Of a stretch of 7,194 nucleotides of DNA, positions 1-5,136 are shown one piece after another (position 1 is the stretch's first letter; each line of letters opens with the position of its first letter). Below the pieces are notes generated by a model that was not told where the DNA came from, ran no database searches, and worked only from the letters and a program-made list of their open reading frames with translations. The DNA lies in NCBI GenBank assembly GCA_031969655.1, contig DALYJX010000300.1, positions 1 to 7,194 of the forward strand, in the 5' to 3' direction. This DNA is from Microseira sp003486305 (lineage in GTDB: Bacteria; Cyanobacteriota; Cyanobacteriia; Cyanobacteriales; Aerosakkonemataceae). Position numbers and translations under genes: made by a program.

Positions 1-278
1 ATGAAGCGCCGCTAAATTATCATTTTCACCATCATTTGGGGGTGAATTTACTGACGAAATCAATTTTGTTTCAAGAAGCTGGGGAGCATTATCAATGGCA
101 TCCCCGCACCAGTCGCGCCCAATTGGCTTTAATTAACTGTTTGGAATTGGCTGTACCTTGGGCTGATTTGAATGTTGAACCAGATTATCCGTTGCGGTTG
201 ATTTTGGTTTTGTCGGAGGGAGAGCGTTATCGCAGTTATTTGCCTGAGAATGCTTTGATTCCGATTGAAGTGCCGTAG
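1..278 (+). CDS. C-terminal end of a probable GH57-type glycoside hydrolase (5' partial)
   Basis: The frame is open from the window edge (first full codon at 3) to a TAG at 276-278, so this is the last ~92 codons of a gene that begins outside the window. The TTG at 36 is only an internal codon. Visible residues include an HFHHH stretch, then LLTKSILFQEAGEHYQWHP, and a tail with AVPWADL followed by LPENALIPIEVP. This tail resembles, from memory, the C-terminal beta-sandwich part of cyanobacterial GH57 alpha-amylase/alpha-mannosidase-like proteins, which act on alpha-glucans such as glycogen. The catalytic barrel is not in the window, so function rests on tail similarity only. No clear terminator follows. 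It could instead be another carbohydrate-active protein with the same accessory domain. Confidence 0.55.
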   Translation, partial: EAPLNYHFHHHLGVNLLTKSILFQEAGEHYQWHPRTSRAQLALINCLELAVPWADLNVEPDYPLRLILVLSEGERYRSYLPENALIPIEVP

Positions 279-517
279 TAAGGTAGATTTAATTTAACCG
301 CAGAGGCGCAGAGGACGCTCCAGGAAGAGGTAATCAGAGTATTTTACCTATACCGAAATGTTCTCTAGCGCCCATTTTTATGGGTAATAACTGGCTCAAA
401 TTTGATTTAATACCAAATCCGGCTCGAAAACCCCTCTTACTTCTTCTTGGCGCTCTTGGCTTCTAAGAGAGCGGGAAGCCGAGCTTAGCGTCTATGGCGG
501 TTCATTTAAAAGGGGGG
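279..517. repeat. Repeat-rich intergenic spacer
   Basis: This spacer has no credible ORF. It holds fragments resembling dispersed cyanobacterial intergenic repeats: an AACCGCAGAGGCGCAGAGGA-type block near 297-316, a TTTAATACCAAATCCGG-type block near 406-422, and a CTTGGCG...GGCGGTTCATTT-type block over about 446-508. The last block is split by a segment bounded by CTAAG (463-467) and CTTAG (484-488). A 5-bp hairpin (CCCAT 371-375 with ATGGG 380-384) has no T-tract behind it, so it is not called a terminator. Recognition of the repeat families is from general familiarity with cyanobacterial genomes, not from a search. Confidence 0.45.
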
Positions 518-1138
518 TCACTCATCTATCGACGAGTATTTTGCATCAACTAATCGAAGCCCTTCTCCATCTCTCTTCGCCAAAAAGGCTGAATATTCCA
601 ACGAATCTAATGTAGCCTTGGCATCACCAACGTTTTCTGGGAAAAATGCAACACTCGCACTAACTGATACGCTATCGAAGACAACATATTTTTGTTGGTA
701 AAGGTGATGTAAAAAGGGTTCTATTAGAATCTGCCTGATTTTAGATAAAATATTCAATGTTAGCTGTAATATATCTTCTTTATATTCAGTTTAAACAAGT
801 ATTACAAAACGATCTCCACCACACCGATAAAATGTTTCGCTGTCGGAGAGTATTGCTTGCACGGTTTTGCAGATTTCAATCAAGAGGTAATCGCCAGATA
901 TATGACCCTTGACATGGTTATAAAGTCTAAAGTGATTTACATTGAAGTAAATCAATCCAAAACGTCTTTTAGCTTGCTTGCAAACAGAAATATAGTTATC
1001 CAAATCTTATAGAAAAACTATTCCAGTTGGCAAGCCTGCTAGTGGGTCAATATTACTATTACCAAAAGACAAATCGGGCGGGTAGCCGCGTTTAAGAGCT
1101 GCTTCCGGAGATACATGCAGGGCGTCTTCTAAACTCAT
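518..1138 (-). pseudogene. GGDEF-domain (diguanylate cyclase-like) pseudogene with two in-frame stops
   Basis: Reading from an ATG at 1138-1136 to a TGA at 520-518 gives 207 collinear codons in a single frame, interrupted by TAA at 1009-1007 and TAA at 793-791. The pieces, in order, are a DPLAGLP motif (the usual DPLTGLPNR that opens the domain); a segment with YFNVNHF, GHISGD and CGGDRF; and a last segment with SVSASVAFFP and FLAKRDGEG, matching the domain's usual end. GGDEF domains make cyclic di-GMP from two GTP. Here the metal-binding Asp positions read Asn (NVN) and the signature reads GGDRF instead of GGDEF, so it would probably be inactive even if read through. No sensory domain is present; upstream the frame closes at 1177-1175. 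Best reading: a decaying degenerate GGDEF gene. Confidence 0.85.
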
Positions 1139-1168
1139 TGTTTTCCATTGTTTCCAAAGCTTACAATT

Positions 1169-1195
1169 GGTGCGTTACGTTACCACTAACGCACC
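1169..1195. repeat. Palindromic dispersed-repeat-like hairpin
   Basis: GGTGCGTTA (1169-1177) and TAACGCACC (1187-1195) form a perfect 9-bp stem around a 9-nt loop. This matches, from memory, a GGTGCGTTA...TAACGCACC palindrome widespread between cyanobacterial genes. It lies between the 151-aa - strand gene and the GGDEF pseudogene, and its left arm carries the stop that closes the pseudogene frame upstream. A TTTTT run follows on the + strand only, so it is not an obvious terminator for the - strand gene just upstream of it. Confidence 0.6.
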
Positions 1196-1225
1196 CTACT
1201 TTTTCTAATCTTACTTTACTTTTGA

Positions 1226-1681
1226 TCAGAAGTTCTCTATGGCCCATTTTTCCAGGCGGTAAACTTCTCGTAGCTTGTGCAATGTGGTTTCGGCAAATAC
1301 TGCTTTTACCAAATTCACGATTTTGCCCCAGTTAAATAACTCTCCGACTGAGAGAGCAAGGTGGAACTTATTAGCATAAAACTGCGCCCAAAATTCGGGG
1401 GCTTGCTTCCTTTTTTCGGGATTTTGGGTCTTTTTCCAGCGGCGGCGCCAGTAAACGAAGTCTAAATCGGTGGGTGGTTCTACGCCTACAATGGGCGGAA
1501 AATCGGCGTAGCTGACGAATTGACTGACTCCCTCGCCGTTAACGTAAACTACATATCGCCAGCATTCGACGCGCTTAATTTGTTCTGGCTTGAGGTTGAA
1601 GAGTAGGGCGGCTGTTGCTTTGGTAACGAAGCGAGCAAGTCTGTGGACGGGCTTTGAACTCGTCTCTGGTATTGGTAACAT
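1226..1681 (-). CDS. Hypothetical protein, 151 aa
   Basis: I do not recognise this protein. The ATG at 1681-1679 is preceded by AGGAA with a 9-nt spacer, and an in-frame TAG lies at 1696-1694, so the start is well fixed. The product is basic and rich in aromatic residues. It has a likely structured first half (KPEQIKRVECWRYVVYVNG, then SYADFPPIVG), a strongly charged centre (YWRRRWKKTQNPEKRKQ), and a helical-looking C-terminal half (LVKAVFAETTLHKLREVY). No signal peptide or membrane segment is visible. The gene is divergent from a small XRE-type regulator, with 183 bp between starts. Its leader contains 19-bp tandem repeats that each duplicate the ribosome-binding region. Codon structure and the good start make it a probable real gene; its role is unknown. 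Confidence 0.7.
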   Translation of the reverse strand: MLPIPETSSKPVHRLARFVTKATAALLFNLKPEQIKRVECWRYVVYVNGEGVSQFVSYADFPPIVGVEPPTDLDFVYWRRRWKKTQNPEKRKQAPEFWAQFYANKFHLALSVGELFNWGKIVNLVKAVFAETTLHKLREVYRLEKWAIENF

Positions 1682-1682
1682 A

Positions 1683-1757
1683 GTAAATGGTTCCTAAACA
1701 CGTAAATGGTTCCTAAACACGTAAATGGTTCCTACGCAAATGGTTCCTGTGTAAATG
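1683..1757. repeat. 19-bp tandem repeats in the leader of the 151-aa gene
   Basis: GTAAATGGTTCCTAAACAC occurs perfectly at 1683-1701 and 1702-1720. A third copy starts at 1721 and changes after TCCTA. A shorter AAATGGTTCCTGT follows at 1738-1750, and a GTAAATG remnant at 1751-1757. On the - strand each unit reads as a leader containing AGGAACCATTTAC. The copy nearest the gene supplies its Shine-Dalgarno sequence. The array lies in the divergent region between the 151-aa gene and the first XRE gene. Confidence 0.85.
1691..1695 (-). promoter_or_regulatory. Ribosome-binding site of the 151-aa gene
   Basis: On the - strand, AGGAA is followed by a 9-nt spacer and then the ATG at 1681. The same AGGAA recurs upstream at 19-bp intervals as part of the tandem repeat; only this copy is correctly spaced from a start codon. 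Confidence 0.6.
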
Positions 1758-1774
1758 AGCTTGTTTTGGAATCA

Positions 1775-1818
1775 GCGATCGCCCTTCAGTTTTCCACGCC
1801 GGAGTGCGATCGTTATTT
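1775..1818 (+). repeat. HIP1-armed hairpin repeat, copy A
   Basis: GCGATCGC (1775-1782) and GCGATCGT (1806-1813) form the outer stem. A mismatch and a short inner stem follow (CTTC 1784-1787 with GGAG 1801-1804, one G-T wobble). The loop contains AGTTTTCCACGCC. About 39 of 45 positions match copy B at 2084, and the two arms sit exactly 31 bp apart in both copies. Copy A lies upstream of the first XRE gene, just before the candidate -10 boxes. Confidence 0.75.
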
Positions 1819-1834
1819 ATAATAAAGCTATAAT
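1818..1834 (+). promoter_or_regulatory. Candidate -10 boxes of the first XRE gene
   Basis: Two perfect TATAAT hexamers lie at 1818-1823 and 1829-1834, 11 bp (about one helical turn) apart and 31-42 bp before the start codon. No good -35 box stands at the normal distance; that region is occupied by hairpin copy A. Either hexamer could be the -10 element of a sigma-70-type promoter, but the weak -35 keeps this tentative. Confidence 0.4.
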
Positions 1835-1864
1835 GACTAAATTTCAACACTTGTCAAGGGAAAA

Positions 1865-2077
1865 ATGGGGCAAATTAGGTTGCGGGTGAGAGAACTTGCG
1901 GCTGAGAAAGGTTGGACGCTCAAGGAAGTGTCTGAGCGTTCTGGAGTTATTTACAGCACCGTCAGAACCTACGCCCGCTCACCAGCAATGGCGATGGTTG
2001 ATTTCACGGCTATTCAGAAATTAGCCCGCGCGTTTGATGTGATGATTGAAGACTTGGTTGAGGTAGTTCAAGATTAG
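1865..2077 (+). CDS. Small Cro/C1-type (XRE) helix-turn-helix regulator, 70 aa
   Basis: ATG at 1865 is preceded by AAGGG (1856-1860) with a short 4-nt spacer. Nearly the whole protein is one Cro/C1-type DNA-binding domain: helix 1 LRVRELAAEKG (residues ~5-15), helix 2 LKEVSERSG (~19-27), recognition helix around IYSTVRTYARSP (~29-40), and the last helices AIQKLARAFDVMIEDLVEVV (~49-68). There is no sensor or oligomerisation domain. Proteins of this type act as small repressors or as antitoxins of toxin-antitoxin pairs; no toxin is adjacent here. It is divergent from the 151-aa gene and is followed by a paralogue at 2182. A hairpin ending in TTTTT follows its stop. A CTTGTCAAG palindrome at 1850-1858 overlaps its ribosome-binding site. 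Confidence 0.85.
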   Translation: MGQIRLRVRELAAEKGWTLKEVSERSGVIYSTVRTYARSPAMAMVDFTAIQKLARAFDVMIEDLVEVVQD

Positions 2078-2083
2078 GGCGGC

Positions 2084-2127
2084 GCGATCGCTCTTCAGTT
2101 TTCCACGCCAAAGCGCGATCGCTTTTT
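2084..2127 (+). terminator. HIP1-armed hairpin repeat, copy B, probable terminator
   Basis: Six bases after the stop of the first XRE gene, GCGATCGC (2084-2091) pairs with GCGATCGC (2115-2122). One mismatch and an inner CTT/AAG stem (2093-2095 with 2111-2113) follow, then a loop holding CAGTTTTCCACGCC. TTTTT (2123-2127) follows directly, the form of a rho-independent terminator. It is a near copy of the element at 1775, so it is both a repeat and a plausible terminator. Confidence 0.6.
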
Positions 2128-2157
2128 ATTAGAATTGTTAGATTATACACTGTAGAG

Positions 2158-2171
2158 TTGTAAGAATACAA
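2158..2171. promoter_or_regulatory. Candidate operator palindrome before the second XRE gene
   Basis: TTGTA-AGAA-TACAA is a perfect inverted repeat ending 10 bp before the GTG start at 2182. Small Cro/C1-type regulators often bind short palindromes in their own promoter, so autoregulation is a plausible inference. No matching palindrome was found elsewhere in the window. Confidence 0.3.
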
Positions 2172-2181
2172 GCGGTTAACG

Positions 2182-2406
2182 GTGCCATTTCAAGCCAAAC
2201 TGAGAATCAGGGAATTGTGCGATCGCCAAAAGATAACGATGTCGAAGTTATCCAGGCTGAGTTCAGTCAACTACAACACCATTCATCGATGGGCGCACCA
2301 GCCTTTGTTACGCATGGATGCCGATCCGCTGTTTCGCGTTTGTCGAGCCTTAGAATGCACTTTGGATGAATTGATTGAGTGGACTGGCGATGAAACGTTA
2401 AGCTGA
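2182..2406 (+). CDS. Small Cro/C1-type (XRE) helix-turn-helix regulator, 74 aa, paralogue of the preceding gene
   Basis: The GTG start at 2182 is chosen because the domain begins a few residues later (KLRIRELCDRQK); no strong Shine-Dalgarno sequence precedes it. The protein aligns end to end with the 70-aa regulator at 1865: LRIREL with LRVREL, MSKLSRLSSVNYNTIHRWA with LKEVSERSGVIYSTVRTYA, and LFRVCRALECTLDELIEW with IQKLARAFDVMIEDLVEV. The helix-turn-helix covers residues ~6-65, leaving only a short tail. The likely role is DNA binding as a small repressor; the target is unknown. The pair probably came from an old tandem duplication, because identity is moderate. A 14-bp palindrome just upstream could be an operator. 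The Tab2-like gene starts 67 bp downstream on the same strand. Confidence 0.8.
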   Translation: MPFQAKLRIRELCDRQKITMSKLSRLSSVNYNTIHRWAHQPLLRMDADPLFRVCRALECTLDELIEWTGDETLS

Positions 2407-2473
2407 GGTTCCTTATTTGGGGGGCGCGATCGCTCGTACAATCGAGTCAGAAAGCAGATTGACACAGGGCGGC

Positions 2474-3492
2474 ATGGGTAAAATTTGGGAACTTGATTTC
2501 TATTCCCGTCCAATCCTGGACGAAAACAAGAAAAAAGTATGGGAAGTGCTGATCTGCGAGAGTCCCCTAGAAGTGGGAGACGATGCCGATTCTACTTTCC
2601 GGTATGCTCAGTATTGTTCTAGCACGCAGGTAAATTCTGTTTGGTTGCGGCAGGCGTTAGAGGAGGCGATGGCTCAATCTAATCAATCTCCCCAAAAGAT
2701 CCGCTTTTTCCGTACCCAGATGAATAACATGATTACCAAAGCCTGCAACGATCTGGGTATTTTAGTCGCTCCCAGTCGGCGCACTTTTACTCTGAATCGG
2801 TGGCTATCCGAGCGGATGCAGGAAGTATATCCCAACCATCCTGGTTTTCAGGCAAATGTTCCCAATCCTTCGGTGCAAATGCCGACCCAAGCACCCGAAT
2901 CTTTACCGGATGCCTTGGTGGGACAGCAGTGGGCATTTGTAACTTTAGAGGCATCGGCATTTGAGGAAATGCACGAGTGGGAAATTGACTTTCAAGAAGC
3001 AATTCCTATGAAAAATATAGGAATAACCCCGGATACGAAGATTCCCGGCTTGATAATTTTTTCGCCTAGAGCCTTGCCCTTGGCTGGATGGCTCTCCGGG
3101 TTGGATTTAGCAAGTATCAAAATTGACAGAGAAAAAGACCGATTGCTGCTGGAAACGGGAGTGAGCGATCGCTGGATACTGGCGANNNNNNNNNNNNNNN
3201 NNNNNNNNNNNNNNNNNNNNNNNNNNNNNNNNNNNNNNNNNNNNNNNNNNNNNNNNNNNNNNNNNNNNNNNNNNNNNNNNNNNNNGAAAAAGACCGATTG
3301 CTGCTGGAAACGGGAGTGAGCGATCGCTGGATACTGGCGAATTTAAAAGACCGGGCGCTGCTAGCAGAGGCGAAAGGGTTTGAACAAGCGAAGCAGAAGG
3401 CACAGGGGGTGCATTTTTTAGCCGTGCAATCAGATCCGCAAGCAGAATCTTTTGCCGGTTTTTGGCTGTTGCAGGAAATGGGTAATGGGTAA
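2474..3492 (+). CDS. Tab2/Atab2-like (DUF1092) RNA-binding protein, split by an artificial scaffold gap
   Basis: The product begins MGKIWELDFYSRPILDENKK, the hallmark N-terminus of the Tab2/Atab2 family. In Chlamydomonas, Tab2 binds the psaB 5' UTR and is needed for photosystem I translation; Arabidopsis ATAB2 affects both photosystems. The cyanobacterial role is less defined. Start 2474 is chosen because family similarity begins there; an earlier in-frame start at 2417 only adds unrelated residues. AGGG lies 4 nt upstream. Other family features are WLSERMQEVYP, the PLAGWLSGLDL region, GVSDRWILANLKD and the final GFWLLQ. A run of 100 Ns (3186-3285) breaks the frame, but the 55 bp on either side are identical. 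Removing 155 bp restores one 287-aa frame, a normal family length. The stop TAA (3490-3492) lies in a heptamer repeat, giving the tail MGNG. Confidence 0.9.
3131..3340. other. Assembly gap: 100 Ns flanked by an identical 55-bp sequence
   Basis: Positions 3131-3185 and 3286-3340 are identical over all 55 bases and border exactly 100 Ns. A 100-N run is a common placeholder for a gap of unknown size, and 55 is a common assembly k-mer. The natural reading is that two contig ends overlap and should be merged, which restores the Tab2-like reading frame. No real sequence is probably missing. Confidence 0.9.
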
Positions 3493-3510
3493 TGGGTAAT
3501 GGGTAATGGG
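3477..3510 (+). repeat. Heptanucleotide tandem repeat (AATGGGT), about 4.9 copies
   Basis: Four full AATGGGT units (3477-3504) are followed by AATGGG. The array overlaps the end of the Tab2-like gene and supplies its last three codons and its TAA stop. Heptamer arrays of this kind are known as STRRs in filamentous cyanobacteria. A related ATGGGTAAT is seen again at 5035-5043. Confidence 0.9.
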
Positions 3511-3715
3511 CGATGTCACGTCTTGAGTTGGTAGGCGGTGAAAAAATATTTCAGTTGATCCCCATAGACTGGGAAAATTAACCAGAAAGACAATTGGGGG
3601 GAATTGAGCGGACAAGGATAAACTTCAGTCAGCGGTATTTCTGCGACGGTTTATATCCTTGATACCTCCATCCTCAGAGTCTTGGCGGTTCGACCAATCT
3701 ATTCCACGGCAGGAT
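3511..3715 (+). other. Spacer between the Tab2-like and tldE genes, nothing clear
   Basis: About 205 bp with no convincing ORF, terminator or promoter. An open in-frame extension of tldE reaches back to a TTG at 3659, but it adds residues with no family similarity. The promoter of tldE is presumably here, but no confident -35/-10 pair was found. Confidence 0.4.
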
Positions 3716-5029
3716 ATGGGGTTTCACGATTTGCCACAAGAAGCACAGGCAGAACAGCTGATCGAGTTAGCCAAAAAAGCCGGGGCGCAAGCGGCTGAGG
3801 TTTATCAGTCGCGATCGCATACCAAACCAGTATTTTTTGAAGCCAACCGTCTCAAGCAGTTAGAAAGCGCTCAATCTGAGGGTACGGCACTGCGGCTGTG
3901 GTTGGATGGACGTCCCGGTTTAGCGGTTGCTTATGGACCGCTGGAAGCGCAAGCGTTAGTAGAACGAGCGATCGCGCTGTCTTCTCTCAACGAAGCCGAA
4001 ACTGTGGAACTGACCAGTGGCTCAAAAAAGTCCTATCCCGACTTGGGAGAAGCGGTACCAGTAGAACAGTTAGTCACTTGGGGAAAAGAAGCGATCGCGC
4101 TGATTCGAGACGCTTACCGAGAAGTCTTAGTCAGCAGCGAGTGGGAATGCGAAGTTGAAACCACCCGTCTGCTCAACTCAGAAGGACTCGATTACAGCTA
4201 TACCGATACCACGCTTAGCTGCTATGTGGCGGCAGAATGGGTGCGGGGTGAGGATTTTTTAAGCGTTTCCGACGGTCAAACCCAACGGGATCTACTCGAA
4301 CCTGCGGCATTAGCGCAGCAAATATTACAAAGGTTGGATTGGGCAAAAGAAAACATCTCCCCGCCCATCGGTCGCGTCCCGGTTTTGTTTACCGCCAAAG
4401 CCGCCGATATGCTTTGGGGTACGGTTTCGGCTGCACTCAACGGCAAGCGGGTTTTGGAAGGCGCTTCTCCTTGGAGCGATCGCTTGGGCAAACCTGTCAC
4501 CCATCGCCAGATCACGGTTTCCCAGCAACCCGATGCTGGCCCTTACAGCTGCCCTTTTGACGATGAAGGCACTCAAACCCAACCCCTCACCTTGATCAAA
4601 AACGGCATTTTGCAGTTGTTTTATACCGACCGCACCACAGGTCGCCAACTCGGTAGCGGCACTACAGGTAACGGATTCCGTCCGGATATGGGCAGCTATC
4701 CGACGCCCGGATTGTATAACATGCTCGTGCAACCGGGTATTGGCACTTTGTCCGACTTGATGCAGCACCTGGATGATGGATTGATAGTGGATCAAATGCT
4801 GGGCGGCGGCGCTGGGATTTCTGGGGACTTTTCGATCAACGTGGATTTGGGCTATCGGGTAGAGCGAGGTCAAGTTGTAGGCCGGGTCAAAGACACGATG
4901 GTAGCCGGTAACGTTTACGCTGCACTCAAGCAACTCGTGGCACTGGGAGGCGATGGCGAGTGGAACGGTTCTTGTTATACACCGTCTTTGATTGTTGAAG
5001 GTTTATCCGTAACGGGTAAAAATCCTTAA
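3716..5029 (+). CDS. tldE: TldE/PmbA-like subunit of the TldD/TldE metalloprotease
   Basis: This 437-aa protein carries the features of the PmbA/TldE family. An N-terminal domain (~residues 10-120) has AEVYQSRSHTKPVFFEANRL. The C-terminal domain has GKRVLEGASPWSDRLG, then FDDEGTQTQPLTLIKNG, TTGNGFRPDMG, and near the end GISGDFSINVDLGYRV and VAGNVY. The HEXXXH zinc motif of TldD is absent, which marks the non-catalytic TldE partner. In E. coli, TldD/E is a cytosolic protease that degrades flexible peptides, matures microcin B17 and affects the CcdA antitoxin. No tldD is in the window. ATG 3716 is preferred because similarity begins soon after; its AGGA is only 1 nt away, so the site is weak. 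A TTG at 3659 is the alternative. The gene looks intact, with internal HIP1 sites. Confidence 0.9.
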   Translation: MGFHDLPQEAQAEQLIELAKKAGAQAAEVYQSRSHTKPVFFEANRLKQLESAQSEGTALRLWLDGRPGLAVAYGPLEAQALVERAIALSSLNEAETVELTSGSKKSYPDLGEAVPVEQLVTWGKEAIALIRDAYREVLVSSEWECEVETTRLLNSEGLDYSYTDTTLSCYVAAEWVRGEDFLSVSDGQTQRDLLEPAALAQQILQRLDWAKENISPPIGRVPVLFTAKAADMLWGTVSAALNGKRVLEGASPWSDRLGKPVTHRQITVSQQPDAGPYSCPFDDEGTQTQPLTLIKNGILQLFYTDRTTGRQLGSGTTGNGFRPDMGSYPTPGLYNMLVQPGIGTLSDLMQHLDDGLIVDQMLGGGAGISGDFSINVDLGYRVERGQVVGRVKDTMVAGNVYAALKQLVALGGDGEWNGSCYTPSLIVEGLSVTGKNP

Positions 5030-5050
5030 TATGGAATGGGTAATAGCTGA

Positions 5051-5085
5051 TTGCTAATTGCTAATTGCTAATTGCTAATTGCTAA
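5051..5085 (+). repeat. Heptanucleotide repeat (TTGCTAA), 5 copies
   Basis: Five perfect tandem TTGCTAA units form an STRR array. Read as GCTAAT plus a spacer base, it is the left arm of a hairpin with the CATTAGC array that follows. Confidence 0.95.
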
Positions 5086-5125
5086 TTTCCCATTAGCCAT
5101 TAGCCATTAGCCATTAGCCATTAGC
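5053..5125 (+). other. Long mirrored hairpin made by two heptamer arrays
   Basis: Five GCTAAT blocks (5053-5086) can pair with five ATTAGC blocks (5092-5125): five 6-bp helices separated by single T-C mismatches, closed by a TTCCC loop (5087-5091). No T-tract follows, so a classical terminator is not supported. The stem ends 4 bases before the AGGA that precedes the ClC start codon, so in RNA it could affect translation start. Confidence 0.8.
5091..5125 (+). repeat. Heptanucleotide repeat (CATTAGC), 5 copies
   Basis: Five perfect CATTAGC units are followed by an imperfect CACTAGG (5126-5132), whose last bases provide the AGGA in front of the ClC gene. The array is the right arm of the mirrored hairpin. 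Confidence 0.95.
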
Positions 5126-5136
5126 CACTAGGAAAT

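Noticed and set aside
371..384. Terminator for the GH57-like gene
   Set aside because: The stem is only 5 bp, there is no T-tract, and it lies about 90 bp after the stop codon.
791..1009. Programmed stop-codon readthrough or selenocysteine/pyrrolysine recoding in the GGDEF gene
   Set aside because: Both stops are TAA, not TGA or TAG, and catalytic residues are already lost, so decay is the simpler reading.
1138..1335. 65-aa + strand ORF
   Set aside because: It overlaps the 3' end of the 151-aa - strand gene, spans the palindromic repeat, and has no recognisable domain or ribosome-binding site.
2433..2446. Small inverted repeat CTCG...CGAG before the Tab2-like gene
   Set aside because: Only 4 bp per arm, within reach of chance next to a HIP1 site.
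3477..3510. Phase variation of the Tab2-like gene by heptamer slippage
   Set aside because: The stop is reached within the first two repeat units, so changes in copy number further on do not alter the reading frame.
3430..3615. 61-aa - strand ORF with a repeated HYPLPIT pattern
   Set aside because: The pattern is just the translated heptamer array; the rest is antisense to the Tab2-like gene.
4325..4933. 202-aa - strand ORF
   Set aside because: Fully antisense to tldE, whose own frame is strongly conserved; a typical shadow frame in GC-rich coding sequence.
5051..5125. CRISPR-like array
   Set aside because: The units are 7 bp with no spacers; this is a simple tandem repeat, and no cas gene is nearby.
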